Shown: positions 49,328-63,300 of the stretch, in pieces
Numbering within the stretch: position 1 is the first letter of the stretch
How the letters are laid out: every line of letters starts with the position of its first letter
From: Zonotrichia leucophrys gambelii
Taxonomy: Eukaryota > Chordata > Aves > Passeriformes > Passerellidae
Assembly (NCBI RefSeq): GCF_028769735.1
Contig: NC_088173.1
Location: 65,379,963-65,443,962 of the forward strand
Reading direction: 5' to 3'
DNA: 64,000 nt
Made by a program: the position numbers and the translations under genes
The notes under the pieces: model-generated
What the model saw: the letters and a program-made list of their open reading frames with translations, nothing else
Databases searched by the model: none
Told to the model about the DNA's origin: nothing

Positions 49328-52300
49328 CTGAAGCACAAACAGCCATCAGCATTCTGTATTGAACAGGTCAGCTCCTCCAGAGCTTACAAAGACTGATGAT
49401 TTCATCTGCTGCAGCCCAAAGAGCACCTTGGCTCCAGGGGACTAGAGGTCATTGACTGAACTGCAGTTCCCATACTAAAACCCTTGTTTAAGTTCTCTCA
49501 GCAAGGAGCTCACACTTCAAAGATTATGAAAAAACAACAGGAAAAATGCTGCAGTTTCTTGTCTGATACCAGGTTCCCTTATCCTGCTTCGAGTGTAGGA
49601 AGCACTGATGGAAATAATCCAGGGACAACAAAATATGAAGACAAATCTGTACCTACAAAAGGAAAGCTACAAGTTAAACCACAACTGAGAGATCACTCTT
49701 CAGACCCTGACTTTCTAATTTTACATTTCTTCTCTTCACTAATTCATAAAAAAGAGAAAGTTACCTTTGAGAGAAAGCATGTATAATGCACACTGGCTAC
49801 TGAAAAATTTATACACAGTACACCAACAGTCATTCAGGAAATCCAACAAGTCTCCTACATACCTCTACCCATGAAAGACTACTTTTTAGGAAGTGATACT
49901 AAAAAGTAGTATATACTCTGTACCTACAAGGGCTATGAGGAATGCCAAGAGAAACCCCATGTAAATTTTCTTTAAGAGATAAAAGCCTAAAATGTATGAC
50001 TAAACTGGTTAATCTCCTCTAGTGCTCCATTGCTGAGTTAAGAGATTTGCCAGTCTTGGAGGTCTCCTGTCCTACCCGTCCCACACCTTTGTGGAACAGC
50101 TGAATGAAAGCTGCTGCTGATGGCCATCAGGGACACATGGATGGAAGCACTCAGCCTGGGGAATGATTTGGGGAAAGCTCACAGAAGTGTTAAACTGCTT
50201 CCACTACAGTGGCAGCAAAAGCAATTTACACAGGAAGTTCTATTACTTCACAGAAACAGGAATTTTTAACGACATTCCAGTGCTATACACTTAATTCAGC
50301 CATATCTTTAATCTTTTAAAAGTCCATGAGAAGTTCTTTCAGGTAGTTATGATAATCGTGATTGCTTTTCCATTAATCAAAGGCATAATTTAGATAGCAA
50401 TCAGATTATCTATGTTAAAGGTAAAACAGGAAGCACAAATCAGGGCTCTGTTTGGTACATATCACGTATATGTTTGATTACAAATCTTTCAAGCATATAA
50501 CTTCTAATCAATTATATCAAGGGCTCAGTTTTCCTCTTTCTAATTATCTGCATGCAAGGAAATATCCCCAGGGGCCAGGGCCCTTTTGGCTCCATCAGCA
50601 GAGAGGTTCCTACAGCAGCACTGAATTCCCCAGCAGAGAACAGCTTGGTTCAGAGGGAGGAGGATCAGCCAAAGCATTTCCTTTCCAAGACTTTGCATTG
50701 CCTACTAAAGGTTGTGCTTCTTTGTGGTAGTAATAAAAGACACGGATAATCCTGATAAGATATGAAAGGGCTCCTCCTGTAAAGACTGAGATGATCTATT
50801 TCATGGTTCCTGGTATCCCAAACTAAACCTAAACAAGTGACAGGACAAGACCACCACAGAAGGCACTGAGCCAAAACAATTCTTTTCCTTACACATTTTG
50901 CCCTAAAATCCCAGCAGTACACCCACCCAAGCTCCAGCCACATAAACCATGACAAATTATAGGCTTCAACACCTACTTAGCTGCCTATGTAACAACATTC
51001 CATCTCCAACCCTCTTTTCTTTTTTCCATTTACACAAAAAATATGAAATATTTTAAAGATGAACAGATAAAATGAATGTTCTAGGAGGCCATTATTTTGA
51101 CATGTCATGTTTTTGAACATGGACACTTATTTCCAACTCTAAGACCTGATGCCAGACAGCATTAAGATAACGTCTTCCCTACATTTTGCCCCACTGCATC
51201 TTTCTTACTGTTCACCAAAACATATTTCTGCAAGTATTTTGCTTATCAGCTTTCCACGCCACACTGAAAATCTGCATCAATAAAGACTTTCATCAGCTAC
51301 TATTAATTTGAGGTACCTTTTTTAGTACAGCAAGTGCTTTTGTTAAACTTTGAGCAGTCAGCTGGACACAGATCTAGTCAGTTGGGAAAAAGTCTGTGTT
51401 TAATCTCCCTTTTGCCCAGTTCCTTATCTGCACTCACGAGCAGTAACAGCACCCATTTCCTGGGCTGTCTCTTCAGCGTGCAGAGTTCTGGCACACTTTG
51501 TGTTCATATGACATTTACAACAATTGAACTTTCAGCTGCTAACACTAAATATCATTTAGAATGTCTAGGTGCAATAGGTTTTTGAATCTTATCTTTTTTT
51601 TTTCCCCTACCATAAAAACAATCTGAATGTCTTCTGTGGAAGAGACTGAGTTGAAATGTTTCCACTATATACTCTGAAAGTAAATAAAAGTAAACATATT
51701 GAGAAACATAATTTAGTATGTCATAACAAGGGAAATTAAAGGTACAATGAAATTATTTGCATAACTGGAGCTGACAGTAAATACACTTTACCAGAGATTT
51801 TCATAATTTGAACAGGCAGTTGTTTCTTATTCTAGAGCCAGCAGTTTTCATGAGAATATTTGTGAATCATATCTAGGTACAGATTTTACACTTACTTTAC
51901 AGAGACAGAGTCTGTGAATGCCAAAATTTAGAACTACATTCCTTACACAGCAGGATTTTATCTTGAATTTGCATCTTGATCTGCTGGTTCTTTTATTACT
52001 CCTACAGCTCCAACATGCCAAAAGGCCCAGCACTGGCTTGCTCTGCTGCAGAACCCTTCACAAGTCACAGGCACTGCACCAACAGGAGCATTTCTTTGCA
52101 CCCATAATGAAAGTTAATGAAAGGAGAACATACAAGAAAGTGTTCTGGACAATGCAATTTTAAACATTTTTAATTATAGCTCACTTGATTTTCAGGTACC
52201 ATTGTTAGAACACTGTGAACACCAAAGTTTTCAGACTAAGAGACAGAGGCAAGATTTATATCTCATTAATTGCCATAAACCTATTAGAGACTGGGAATCT

Positions 52301-53639
52301 TTGCTGCCAGTGCCATTCTGTGCCCAAACCTGGATTACACTTCATGATTTAGAGACAAGAGTGACCTACAGAGCCCAGCCTAGGGAAGCATTACCTTAAG
52401 GAAAAAAGAATTAATCAGCTACTAGAACCTCTGAAATACAGCAGCAAGTACTGACCAGGATGGGCTCTGTATAAGCACAATACCAACTTGTCCTACTCGT
52501 TAGAGCTTGAAAAGCCACACCCAGCTGGCTCATATGGTGAGCATACAACAGGATACAAAGGAGAGTTGTAAAATATTAGTGGGCAGCACATTTAAATCCA
52601 GTGGCACTAAATAGATTCTGCTCCTTTTGTTCATCAGCTTCCACAGCTGCAGACACATTATTCAACCTCAGCATGTCCTAAACCAGGTCAAACTTAAGCC
52701 TGTGAAAAGGAATTTGACTGAAGTTAGATCAACCTACACAAGGGGTACAATTCCAGTAACACAAGTTTTTCCAAGATCAGAATTTTGTTGAGATGTGAAG
52801 CAAAGCCTGCTTGGCTGGAGGCTTCTGCAACCATAGCGTGGCTGTTTCCAGGCGCTAAGCACTAACAAAAAAGCAGAGACAACTGATTAACCTGAAACAA
52901 GTATTTTCTTCATTTCAGGAGTTACTTCACTCTGTTTTCAGAAAGCCAAAGAAGTGGTGTGCTGTCCCAGAACATGCTCCAACAACCTCTAGCTGTGGAG
53001 ACAAGACTTAGAAGAAAGAGCATTGTTCTGGGTGTGCAAGCTGGAACTGGCGGAAGGAAGGAAGGACTGCCAGGAGAGCCACACGTAGATCACTCAGAGC
53101 AAGGAGCAGAAAACTGCAGAGCTAAGGATGTCAGGGGAGGTTTTAAGTGCACACTTGGGAACTCAGCTGTGAAGTTTACCAGCTGGCCTTCAGCCCAAAC
53201 ACAATCCTCTTCCTGCCCATGAATGCAAATAAGCTACCAAAGCAAGGCAGAGTTCTCAAATCATGAAGTGGCTAAAACTATTCACATTGGGCAACTGTAG
53301 ACAATCTTTCTTTTCATGAGCCATATCAAATGTAACTTGAAATACCCTTAGAGTGAATTTAAATACATTTTCATAAAAATAAATTTTTCAGCCAGCCATT
53401 CACTTACTAAGTGATTCCATTTTCTTGAGTTTTTTGAAAACACATTAAAAATAGAAAAAACCACCAGCCAGTATTAAATGCTTGCATATGTTGTAACCTG
53501 ATGTTTTGCAAACTGTATACACTTCTCAAGTGTTAATTATCAGGCAGCAAATAAATATTTAAAGAAATATAAATAATTTTAAGCCAACTGCATACAGGAG
53601 TGCATCAAAACAAGTGTGAGCAGCTGGTGAAGGGAGGCA

Positions 53640-54160
53640 ATCCTGCCCCTGTACTCTGCTCTTGTGCAGCCCCACCTGCAGTGCTGCCCCAGCCCCACAG
53701 CAGAGGGATCTGAACCTGCTGGAGCCAGGCCCGAGGAGCCACAGAGGTGACCAAGGGCTGAGCCCTCTGCTGTGGGCACAGGCTGGGACAGCTGGGGGTG
53801 CCCTGCCTGCAGAACAGACGGCTCTGGGAAGGGCCTGTGGCACCTTGCAGTACCTAAAGGGGCTACAGGAGCTGGAGAGGGACTTTGCACAAGGGCATGG
53901 AGTGACAGGACAAGGGGCAATGGCTTCAAACTGACAGAGGCAGGGTTAGATGGGATATGAGGAAAAAATTCTCTACTGTGAGGGTGGAAAGGCCCTGACA
54001 CAGGTTATCCAGAGAAGCCGTGGATGACCCATCCCTGGAAGTGCTCAAGGCCAGCCTGGATGGGGCTTTCAGCAACCTGCTTTAATAAACATGGCAAGGA
54101 TGCTGGAATTAAATTATCTCCAAGTTCCCTTCAAAGTAAACCCTTCTATGATTCTAAACC
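53640..54160 (+). mobile_element. CR1 LINE 3' fragment
   Basis: It carries CAGTACCTAAAGGGGCTACA, GTGACAGGACAAGGGGCAAT, CCCATCCCTGGAAGTGCTCA and CCCTTCTATGATTCTA at its end. Its 3' tail is much more worn than its middle block, which nearly equals 14617-14883. Confidence 0.88.
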
Positions 54161-55159
54161 AGCTAATCATTTACACAGCATCTTACAATGCATATTGCTT
54201 TTTTACTCATTATCGAGATTTTACTGAGATTCATTTTTCTTCTCTTCTTAAGGCTTTCTGAATTTATCTACGTGTGCACACTTTGTACTCTCTCCACAAA
54301 TGGAATATATAGAAACAGCTGCTGAACACACTCCCACCTCAGCTCTGGCTTATCTCTACAGACTCACAGAAAAACGCCTTTAGAAAACCTGTGATAAGAG
54401 CACAGCATCCATACAGCCTTTAACAATGTGAAAAGGGAGAGGAGAATGCACATCATTTTCCCCTCATAGAAGTTTATTAATTATAGTGATCAAAGCTTCA
54501 AATGCTTTGCTACCTCAATGGCATTTATGTTGTTGGAAGTCAGACATCCAGACTGGACTTATGCTCATTGTAGCACCTTGAATTCTATTAAGCAGCTGAA
54601 TGGCATTTTGACAATGTGGTGGAGTTTCAGCCTGTTGCACACCTGCAGCTTCTACAACAGACACAGTCACTCACTGAGCACCTGGGGTTTGCAAACAAAT
54701 TCATACAGACACTGCTGAAGGGCTCTCTGCTTGGGATAGAGTACAACATAACACAAACATCAGCTGTGGAGAGCTCCTCTTTGCAGCAGAGTTGTAGTTG
54801 TCCAGCCACAAAAACCTTCTGAGCTACAGCTAGAAATACAGCTCCCATCACCATCACAGCCAGCATATACATCCACTTAATTCAGCTAGAGTTCAAATAA
54901 GTAATTGCAATTAAATTACCAGGGCCTTACAGACACCAGCAGCTTAAGGAAGATGAAAAGCATCTACAGAATTGAGTTTGTGACCCAACTACCAAGGACA
55001 ACAGGGTCTCACTTCTAAATGCTTTCTCTGTCTTTACTGGTAAGGTCTGCTCCTAAGCCTTGCTGACGGTGTATGAGCAAGTGTGGGCAGAGAGGTGCCA
55101 TTCACTCATGGAGGAAGTCCAAAGCAAGCTGAGGGTACACAGGTACATGGCAGCAAAGG

Positions 55160-56545
55160 GAGGAAAGGAGAGAGCCCTTGGATGACACTGGTAACCTGCT
55201 ACCATTGCTGGAATGCCACAGTGAACAACAACAGCTGTCCGTGACTGGAAAGGGCAGTTTTGTGCCTCTACTCCAAAAAGAGAACCTGGAAGATCACAAA
55301 ACCTACAGGCTGGTCTGCCTCGCCTCAGCTCTCGTCAAAGTTACAGAAAAAACAAAAAACCAACAAAAAACCCCAACCATTTCCAATCTCATAAAGGTGA
55401 CTAGGAACAACCAGCCCAGATTTGTCATATGCAAATCAAGCTGCCAAACTGTTTGCTTTCAGAGCTGAACTGTCTCTGAATGGCAGGAGCACACAGCAGC
55501 CCTTCGTGCCAACAGCAGTGAGGTTTCTGACATTGTCTCATTGTGGCCAAACAGGAGACAGGGACTCAATGGCTGAACACAAGATGGGTCAGGGACTGAC
55601 TATCAGGCTCTAACAATAATGGTCAGTGGTTCCAAAGCTTCCTGGTGGCCATGACAAGTACTGCTTGTCTCCAGGAATGTTATCAGCTCCAACAAACATG
55701 TCATCTGCAACCACCTGCACTACAGAACACAGAGGGCAAACTGCTAGAGTGCTTGATAAATGGGTGTCAGAGCTGCCATTCAGAAACAATGACAAACTGG
55801 AGAAATACAGCAAGAATTTTATGAAACATAATCAAGGGAAACACCAGAGCCCAATATCTGGCACAAAACCACTCCAGCCTTTAGTACTGGATGTGGAATG
55901 ACTGGCCAGGACCAGCACTGCAAGGAAAGATGCAGAGGTGCTGATGGACAGCAGGTGGGACACGAATCAGCAACAGGCTCTCATGGCAGTGAAGGGTAAC
56001 CCCATGCCAGGCTGCACTAGCACAGCTAAAGGCAGGGTTGAGAGGAGTGATTGTTCCTGCTCAGCACTCACGCAGACTCATCTGGAATACTGAGGCTGGT
56101 TTTCAGGTCACTCCCCCCTCCCACGCAAAAAGAGATGCTGACAACCTGGAGGGAGTCCAGAAGGCTGCCACCATGCCAGTGGAGGATGAAACAAAGTCCA
56201 AGAGCAGCTGACAGGGGCAGGCTTGTTTCCTTTGCAGAAGGGAAGGCTCCGGGAGCTGGAAGCGGCACAATCTGATAAAAGCTTTCTGCCACCAAAAGGT
56301 GAAGGTCACAGATAAGAGCCAGCCAGACCTTCCGGAGTTACAGAGCAAAAGGGAAGGAGGCTGAGCTGACAACTGTCACTAAAGAAAATTCCAGCTGGAC
56401 ATCAAAAAATATTTCAATCAGAAGATTTGGTAAGCACTGGAACAGCAGCCCAGAAAGGTGATGGAATCTCCACCCTCAAAAACTTTGAGAACTTGGCAGG
56501 ACTCTGAGCAACTCAGACTAGCTTTGAAGGTAGCCAAGGTTCGAG
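55160..56545 (+). mobile_element. Degenerate CR1-like LINE, longer copy
   Basis: The 3' part reads like CR1: GGAATCTCCACCCTCAAAAA, CTTGGCAGGACTCTGAGCAA and CTCAGACTAGCTTTGAAG. Upstream sequence includes AACCAGCCCAGATTTGTCAT and TCATCTGGAATACTGAGGCT, similar to LINE 3' coding and UTR sequence I recall. All frames are broken. The left boundary is approximate. Confidence 0.55.
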
Positions 56546-56899
56546 AAGAAGCCTGAATTTAACAGTCTGAAGAAGTACTCCCCTACCTTAATGTAATGAA
56601 TTCATCTCTGCTAACTCAGACATCAAACACATTTCCATATGAAGATCTGAATGACCATAGCAGATAAGACCAAAAATCCCCTCTGTCGCTATCTTTCCTC
56701 TGAGGATACCCAGAAAGAGGACGGCACTTGAAAACAGGCAAGAACAAAGTCACTAAGCCCTAAGTCTGCCTGGATTTCTTGAGCCAGAGATGGGAATTCA
56801 GTAGTGGGAATTGAACACCACAGGGTGTTTCTCACTCATGAACTCTGGTTGCTGCTGACCTGAGCTGCAGCACTGCAACATCCTGTTGGGAGATATTTC

Positions 56900-57830
56900 A
56901 CACGCTCACAACTGTGTGAAGAAATACTCTTAGGCTTTGACTTTACAATTGACTTGAAACCCTTTTGTTCTTGTTTTGGAAGCAAAAAGGGAACCTTCTA
57001 CATACTTCTCACGTATCTTGAGATTGGAGAGACTCTTTGAACCATTCCTTGAAGACAGACATTCCATCTCTCTAATCATTCTTGCCCTTCTGTAGCCATT
57101 TTCCAGTTCTACTAAACCCTTTCTCAGGATGAGAGAAGGGAGAAATTAGAGTAACTCATCCTGCTTGAGAGAAGAAGAAACCATGGCTTTTAAGCTGTGC
57201 AGAGCTCTCCACTGTTCCCTTTCCCAACACTTCTGTCCTGTGTTAGTTACCATTAACTTGGCCACTCACACAAAACATTCACTGTGAGCCCTGAGATCCC
57301 ACTGAGCAATGATGATCACTTCCAATTCAGTTATTATATATTTAACACTAGAATTAATTTTCTTTCCACCATACCTAAAAACTGTATCACACTGCACTTA
57401 TCTATACTGAATTTAATTTATTTTAACACCCATTCAGTCTCTCACTATTTTTTCTCTAATGGTTCACACTTTGGCTACATCTGTAATACCTCAATTATCC
57501 CAGCAGCATCAAGGAAACTGCTTCATCTCAGCACTTACATTTTCTTCCAGGCTGTTCAAACAGCTGAATATCACCAGGATGCCAGCAGAATCCTAACACC
57601 AATCTTGCTCCATTAGAGAAGCTGGCTACTAAATCTTGATGTTTGTTTTTTATCTTGCCCAGTTCCTTATCTGCATAAGGACTTCAGTCTTTCTTGAAGA
57701 GTTCCTGGTAAAGCTTATCTCCAAAAAACATCCAGTAATATGAATAAACTATCAACCAAGTCCACCTCACTGCCCTCTGCAGTTTTTTCAAAACAACTCC
57801 AATACCTTTATATGGAATGCACTTTTTAAA
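56900..57830 (-). mobile_element. Possible ancient CR1/L3-type LINE, reverse orientation
   Basis: Patches such as GTGTGAAGAAATACTCTTAG, CTAATCATTCTTGCCCTTCT and CTGCACTTATCTATACTGAA fall in the order of an old amniote CR1 read backwards. Divergence is high, so both ends are rough. Confidence 0.4.
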
Positions 57831-60800
57831 AGTCACATTAACTGATGTACGTTATTCCATACTGGATTAGTCACTATTTCTGCATCAATAAGCCATTGGC
57901 TGGAAGGGAAAAATCAATTACATATATTAAAAATCTCACTAAAATTTTACTTAAAGTAGAAGCATGCAAACAGTCTTCTACATTGTCTCTCTTCCACAGC
58001 TATCCAACAAAACCCCCAGACTACTTCAGCATCTATCACCGAATTAAGAGGAGGACTCAACCCAGGAGAAGGGGATTTCTCCCAAAATAAAAAGCTTTTT
58101 ATAACAAGTGTTATATGTGCATTTCTACTCCTTTGGAGGTGTAGCATGTCAGGCCAAAGTTTAATGGCCACTGTGAAAAATTCCAAATCTCACCTTGATG
58201 CTGCCCACAAGTTTTTCTAACTGGTACAGACCAATACTGAAAGACTGAATTACACATTTCTTTCATGACTGAAGATTTGAAAAAAATGTAAACCTTTATT
58301 CTCCCTCAAATCTTTAGCCTTACCTTAGACTTTCAGCACACCAGTTCTCACACTACAACACTGGCCAGATTGCTTCTTTACTTATAGAGATTCAACCCTA
58401 AGGAGCTCCAAATAAAAATGGAAACTAAACCACAATCACTTTCAGATCACAAGATTATTCAAAATGTTTCTAGCCCACAGTAACTGCATGGATGAAACTA
58501 ATTTAGATGCAGCAGAAAAAAAGTAAAAAACAGTTTGTATAGCTATCACTGCCTTGTTGGGAATTACAGAGTAAAAGTGAGACTTCAAAAAAGTTGAAGG
58601 AAGAAACTGAAGGAAGAAGTATTTGGTTATATAAGTATGATCATTAGCTATTCTCCAGATTCCTGTTAACATGAAATGTTAAAGATTCTAAAAACTCATT
58701 TTCATAGAGAATGGTACAGACAACAGAAACAAGCATTGTTTACACAGGCTTACAATTCTGTAAAGAACATCCATTTTCTTTCTGTATTTGATATAAAGTA
58801 GTTAATTGGGTCTAACTGGTACAAATTCCTACAGAGGGAACTTTTAACTGTATCTCCTGACTTGACAGATCTCTGTGTGCATCCTCGGTGTTAAAGTATC
58901 TTGGCTGAAAGAAACTCCTTCCCACAGAAAATGTGGTTTTAAAAAAACATAAAAAACTACATTGTGTATCTTTTCTAATTAACTCAGTCATGAGCAGGAG
59001 GGAATTAAAAATGGATTTGTAAAAATCTTACCAAGCACATGAAGTCACAAAATCAGGAGGAAGAAAAAAAAAAAAAGAGTTTCAAGAAATATAAAATCAA
59101 AAGAGTCCTACCTAGGTGGGGGGAACCATTACAGAATTATGCTCTCCTTTCAAGGGGCAGAAAAATGGTGAGCTTCCTCTCCTCAACTGTGTTAGCTTAC
59201 AACACCTGAAAAGCACCAGAGATTTGTATCAATCTGCAGGTCTCCCAGCCAATTCTGCTGAAGACTTTCAGATATAAATAAGCTTTTTCCAAATGCCCCT
59301 ACATGAAATTTAGCCTGGCCAGCCAGCTAGGGAAAACAAGAGAGGTGCAGTGATGAAATTGCCTTTCAAAAAACCAGAAGCAAAGACAACTTAGCACCAC
59401 TTTAGGCAAGAACAAGGAAGTATAAGAACTTGTAAGAGAAATTAAGCATCTCCTGGAGAGTTTTAATAAACAGTGTCAAGAGAAAAACTAAACCCCACAA
59501 GAAACACCTTCAAGCTTCAGCTTTTTTCTTGAGACTAAATTATGACACCATGTTCACTGCTTCAATGAAACAGAAAAGTAGAGGATATCTACTATATATG
59601 ATGCCATAGAAAAATGAGGCAGGGTACAATAAACTACTGAAAATTTTCCCTCAAAGAAATAACAATTAAGAACTTCCTTGCAGAATTACCAAAATTCTGC
59701 ATTTTTATATAGTTCATTTTTTCCTCAACAATTCTTGGATTACTTCAGACCAGAGTCAGCATCAATATTTGTCACTGGACTTATCCAAAATGTAAATGGT
59801 ATCAGCACCTCTTCAGTGAACTCTTCTGACGAGTAGCTCTTATCAATTCCTTAAAATAGTAATAGTTTTTCCTTGTTCTAGGCAAAATCAGAAAAGGAAA
59901 ATACACTTAAGAGTAGTAGTATGTTTGAGGAATAGATGGCTTAAAATAACGTCTAGATTTAGGTTAATTAGGTAAAAGCATTAAAATAAAATCTTGAAGA
60001 GCTATAGAGCCAAATTAAGTAATTTCATAAAGCTAAAAGCAGTTGGAGGTAATTTGGATTATTACAAAGCAGTTCTTTGTGCAAACAGTTTCCATGTTTT
60101 GGAAGGGTAAAGCCCAGCAGCTCGCCTCAGTTCCACAGCAGCCAGTGTCACCACTCAGGAACACAGCACTGTGGATGGCAGAGCAGCTGTGGCCCAAGAG
60201 AAACCATCACTACATCATTCAAAGCTGCTCCTTCAATACAGGAGAGAATGAACAGCAAAAATTCTTGGGCTGTCCATCTGCTACACACATACTTAAAACA
60301 GAAGCAATCCCACTCCTTCAGAACATTATCTGCTACACAAACTGCAAGGAACTTATTTCTGAATGTATGATCAACTCTTGAACAAAGCTTCCCACAAGAA
60401 AATGAAGTGCTTTACAAGTGATATTACAGTTACAAACAATTGTCTTACATCCCTACAGAAGGGGGTTGACAGCCAGTTTAGAGCCCTGGCTGGAACCACC
60501 CTGAGCACATCAGAGGCCTTTCCAAGGCCCTTGTTCAAAGCTGCCCCCCTGGACTGACACCTCACAAGAAATGTCTTGGCTTTTCTTCTTTCTGTAGAAA
60601 TACTGGAGTGCTGACAAGAACCTAAGCATTGCTTCCTGGCCAAAGCTGAGCTGCACAGCTAAGGTCACTCAGCAGGTCTGTGTCCTGAGCAAGTCCTTCC
60701 ATTTGTTTTGATCCTTCCCTCTTCTCCAAATATTTGCTCATTTTAATCCCAGCACCACCTCTTTACCTCTTTAAATGAAAGAGGTCGTTGTCCTGTGTGT

Positions 60801-61849
60801 TTGCACAGCCCAGACACCATGACACTGCTAGAGATCCCATTTCCAATCAAATTGCTCCCAAAATAACCTGTTCCAGCCAAAGTCACAGCATTTCTTGTAA
60901 GACAATTAAGCATTATTGATTCAAATTAGCAGACCCATATCAGAAATTAGGAATGACCAAAGTTCTACTCAGTGTATCATCTGTTTTAATTTCATTTTCA
61001 CTCCCATTGCAGGAGCTAGGAAATGTTTGGGGCTCATCTTTACTTATTTCCCAGCTCTTGAGAAACACTCAACTGAAGGTGTTGTTGTCTGTGCTAAGAC
61101 TCAAATCAAGTCTGATGGCAACATTTAAAGACCCCAATGTGCCAGCTACCACACAAACATATTATTCCTACACCAGAAAACATGCACAAACCAAACTCAC
61201 AAGACCACAGGGCACTGTCCTGTGAAAACACTACAAATCAAGTATGGTGCAACCAGCAATTGCAACATCAGGTAAGTGTTCACTTGGAAGATACTAGCAG
61301 GAGATCCTCTGTGAGATGTTTGAGAATACCTTTCTTCAAGTATTTTCCTCCAGGCACAAAGGGGTACTAATAACCAAGCAACAGCTCTAGGTGATGACCA
61401 CACTGTTACTGTCTTTTACTGGGTTTTCTCCCTTCATAAATCATTTTAAAATGTATTTTATAGTGAGTGGGCAGGGGTGGAAAAGAGACCAATGAGCCAA
61501 TTTCTTCAGTTACTGCACAATGTCAAACTTCTTACAAAGTGCCAGTGTTAGCTCTTTCTCAGGAGTGTTTCTAGAACAGAGTGCAGTGCAGGAAAACAAC
61601 AGCAGTAGGAAAGATTTCACACTTGTTTGCTGACACACACACACACCATGTGTCAAAACAGGAAGTGCATTATTCAGCAGCACAGGAACGCTCGGCAGGA
61701 CACTGAGCACACTTGGTGAGTCAGAGCACCCAGGCTGAAGATGCATTTAGTGGGAGAGAAGTGCTCACGGTGAGTTAGTGCAGAGCTGTCACCAACATCC
61801 AGGCTCAGCTCATTTTGCCAACCTTCTGTCTAAAAAGCACTCAGATAAT

Positions 61850-62167
61850 CCAAAAAGGGGCCTACGAGAGCTGGAATGGGACTTTTTATAACAGCAGGTA
61901 GTGACAGAACAAGGGGGAATGGCTTCCAACTAAGAGGGCAGGTTTAGATTAGATAAGAGGAAGAAATTTTTTCATTGTGAGGACGGTAAAACAGTGGCAC
62001 AGGCTGCCCAGAAAGCTGAGGATGCCTCCTCCCTGCAAGTGTTCAAGGCCAGGCTGGATAAGCCTTTGAGCAACTCGGTGTAGTGGAAGGTCCCTGACCC
62101 TGGCAGGAGGGCTGGAACAAGATGATCTTTAATGCCCCTTCCAATTCAAACCCTTCTATGATTCTAT
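61850..62167 (+). mobile_element. CR1 LINE 3' end
   Basis: It runs GGGGCCTACGAGAGCTGGAA, GTGACAGAACAAGGGGGAAT, GTTCAAGGCCAGGCTGGATA and GATGATCTTTAATGCCCCTT, ending TTCTATGATTCTATC, the normal CR1 3' terminus. Confidence 0.9.
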
Positions 62168-62439
62168 CAGGATACGTATTTGTATTTTCTTACACTGATG
62201 TACAGACAGTGAGCTAAATGTTACAAGTTGTTACTTCTGTCTTAAGTCCTGCTTGAACCACTTTCACTGAACAACTTTTGCTGCTACCTTTTCAAAGTTT
62301 TGTCAAAAGTACTCCTGACTCTTAAAATTAGGTTCAAAACCAACTTGAGTAAAGCTTATAAACATGGGAAAAAAATACAGTACTGCAACCAGTTATGCAA
62401 AAAATTAATGTGCACTTCTTCTGCCTCACTGGGTAAAAA

Positions 62440-63300
62440 GTTGATTGTTCAGATGTTTGACATGTCCATGAGTGACCTGGATGATGGATCAGAGTGCACC
62501 TCCCCAGCCTGCAGAGGACACAAAACCAGGAGGAGCTGTTACTATGCCAGGTGCTCGTGGTGCCATTCCACAGATCCCGCTGGGCTGGAGAAATGGGCAC
62601 ACAAGACCCTCATAAATTCAATAAAGAGACATGTAAAGTCTTACCCTTGAGAAAAAACAACCCTTTGGACCAGGACAAGTTGGAGCCAAAGCCTGGGAAG
62701 CAGCTTTGCAGCACAGAGCCTGGGGTCCTGCTGGACAAAGTGCCCATGCCAGCACCCCAGGCTGTGTGAGGCAAACGCTGCCAGCAGCTCAAGGCAGGTG
62801 ATGCTGCCCCTCTGCCGAGGGCTCAGACTGTGCCCAGTTTGGGCTCCCCAGCCAACAGAAACATGCACACACTGGGATGAGTACAGAGACACCACTGCCA
62901 GACTGGAGAACCTGGCATGGGAAGAGGGGCTGAGAGGGCTGGGACTGTTCAGCCCAGAAGAGGCTCAGGGGAAGCCTTGTCAAGGTGTGTGAATGTCCCT
63001 GATGGGGACAACAAAGAAGGTGGAGCCAGACTCCTCTCAGCAGCGCCCCAAAGTACAACAGGCAATGGGCACAAACTGCAATACAGAGAATTTCCTGTCA
63101 AGAAAAGATTACATTCTTCTAGCACCACAACAGCAGTCAAACCCTGGACTAGCTTTGCCAAGAGAGGCTGGAGTGTCCATCTTGGGAGAGAACCGAGAGC
63201 AGTGTGGCCGTGGTGCTGAGCAGCCTGCTCCAGCTGGCCCTGCTGGGAGGGCTGCTACTGCACCAGACTGTCTGCAGAGGGGGAACCTCAGCTGTTCTGG
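62440..63300 (+). mobile_element. CR1 LINE fragment, different subfamily
   Basis: It reads GACCTGGATGATGGATCAGA, GCCAAAGCCTGGGAAGCAGC, GAAGGTGGAGCCAGACTCCT, CAATGGGCACAAACTGCAAT and GAGCAGCCTGCTCCAGCTGG in CR1 order, with stops in all frames. It follows the previous CR1 copy by about 270 bp. Confidence 0.7.
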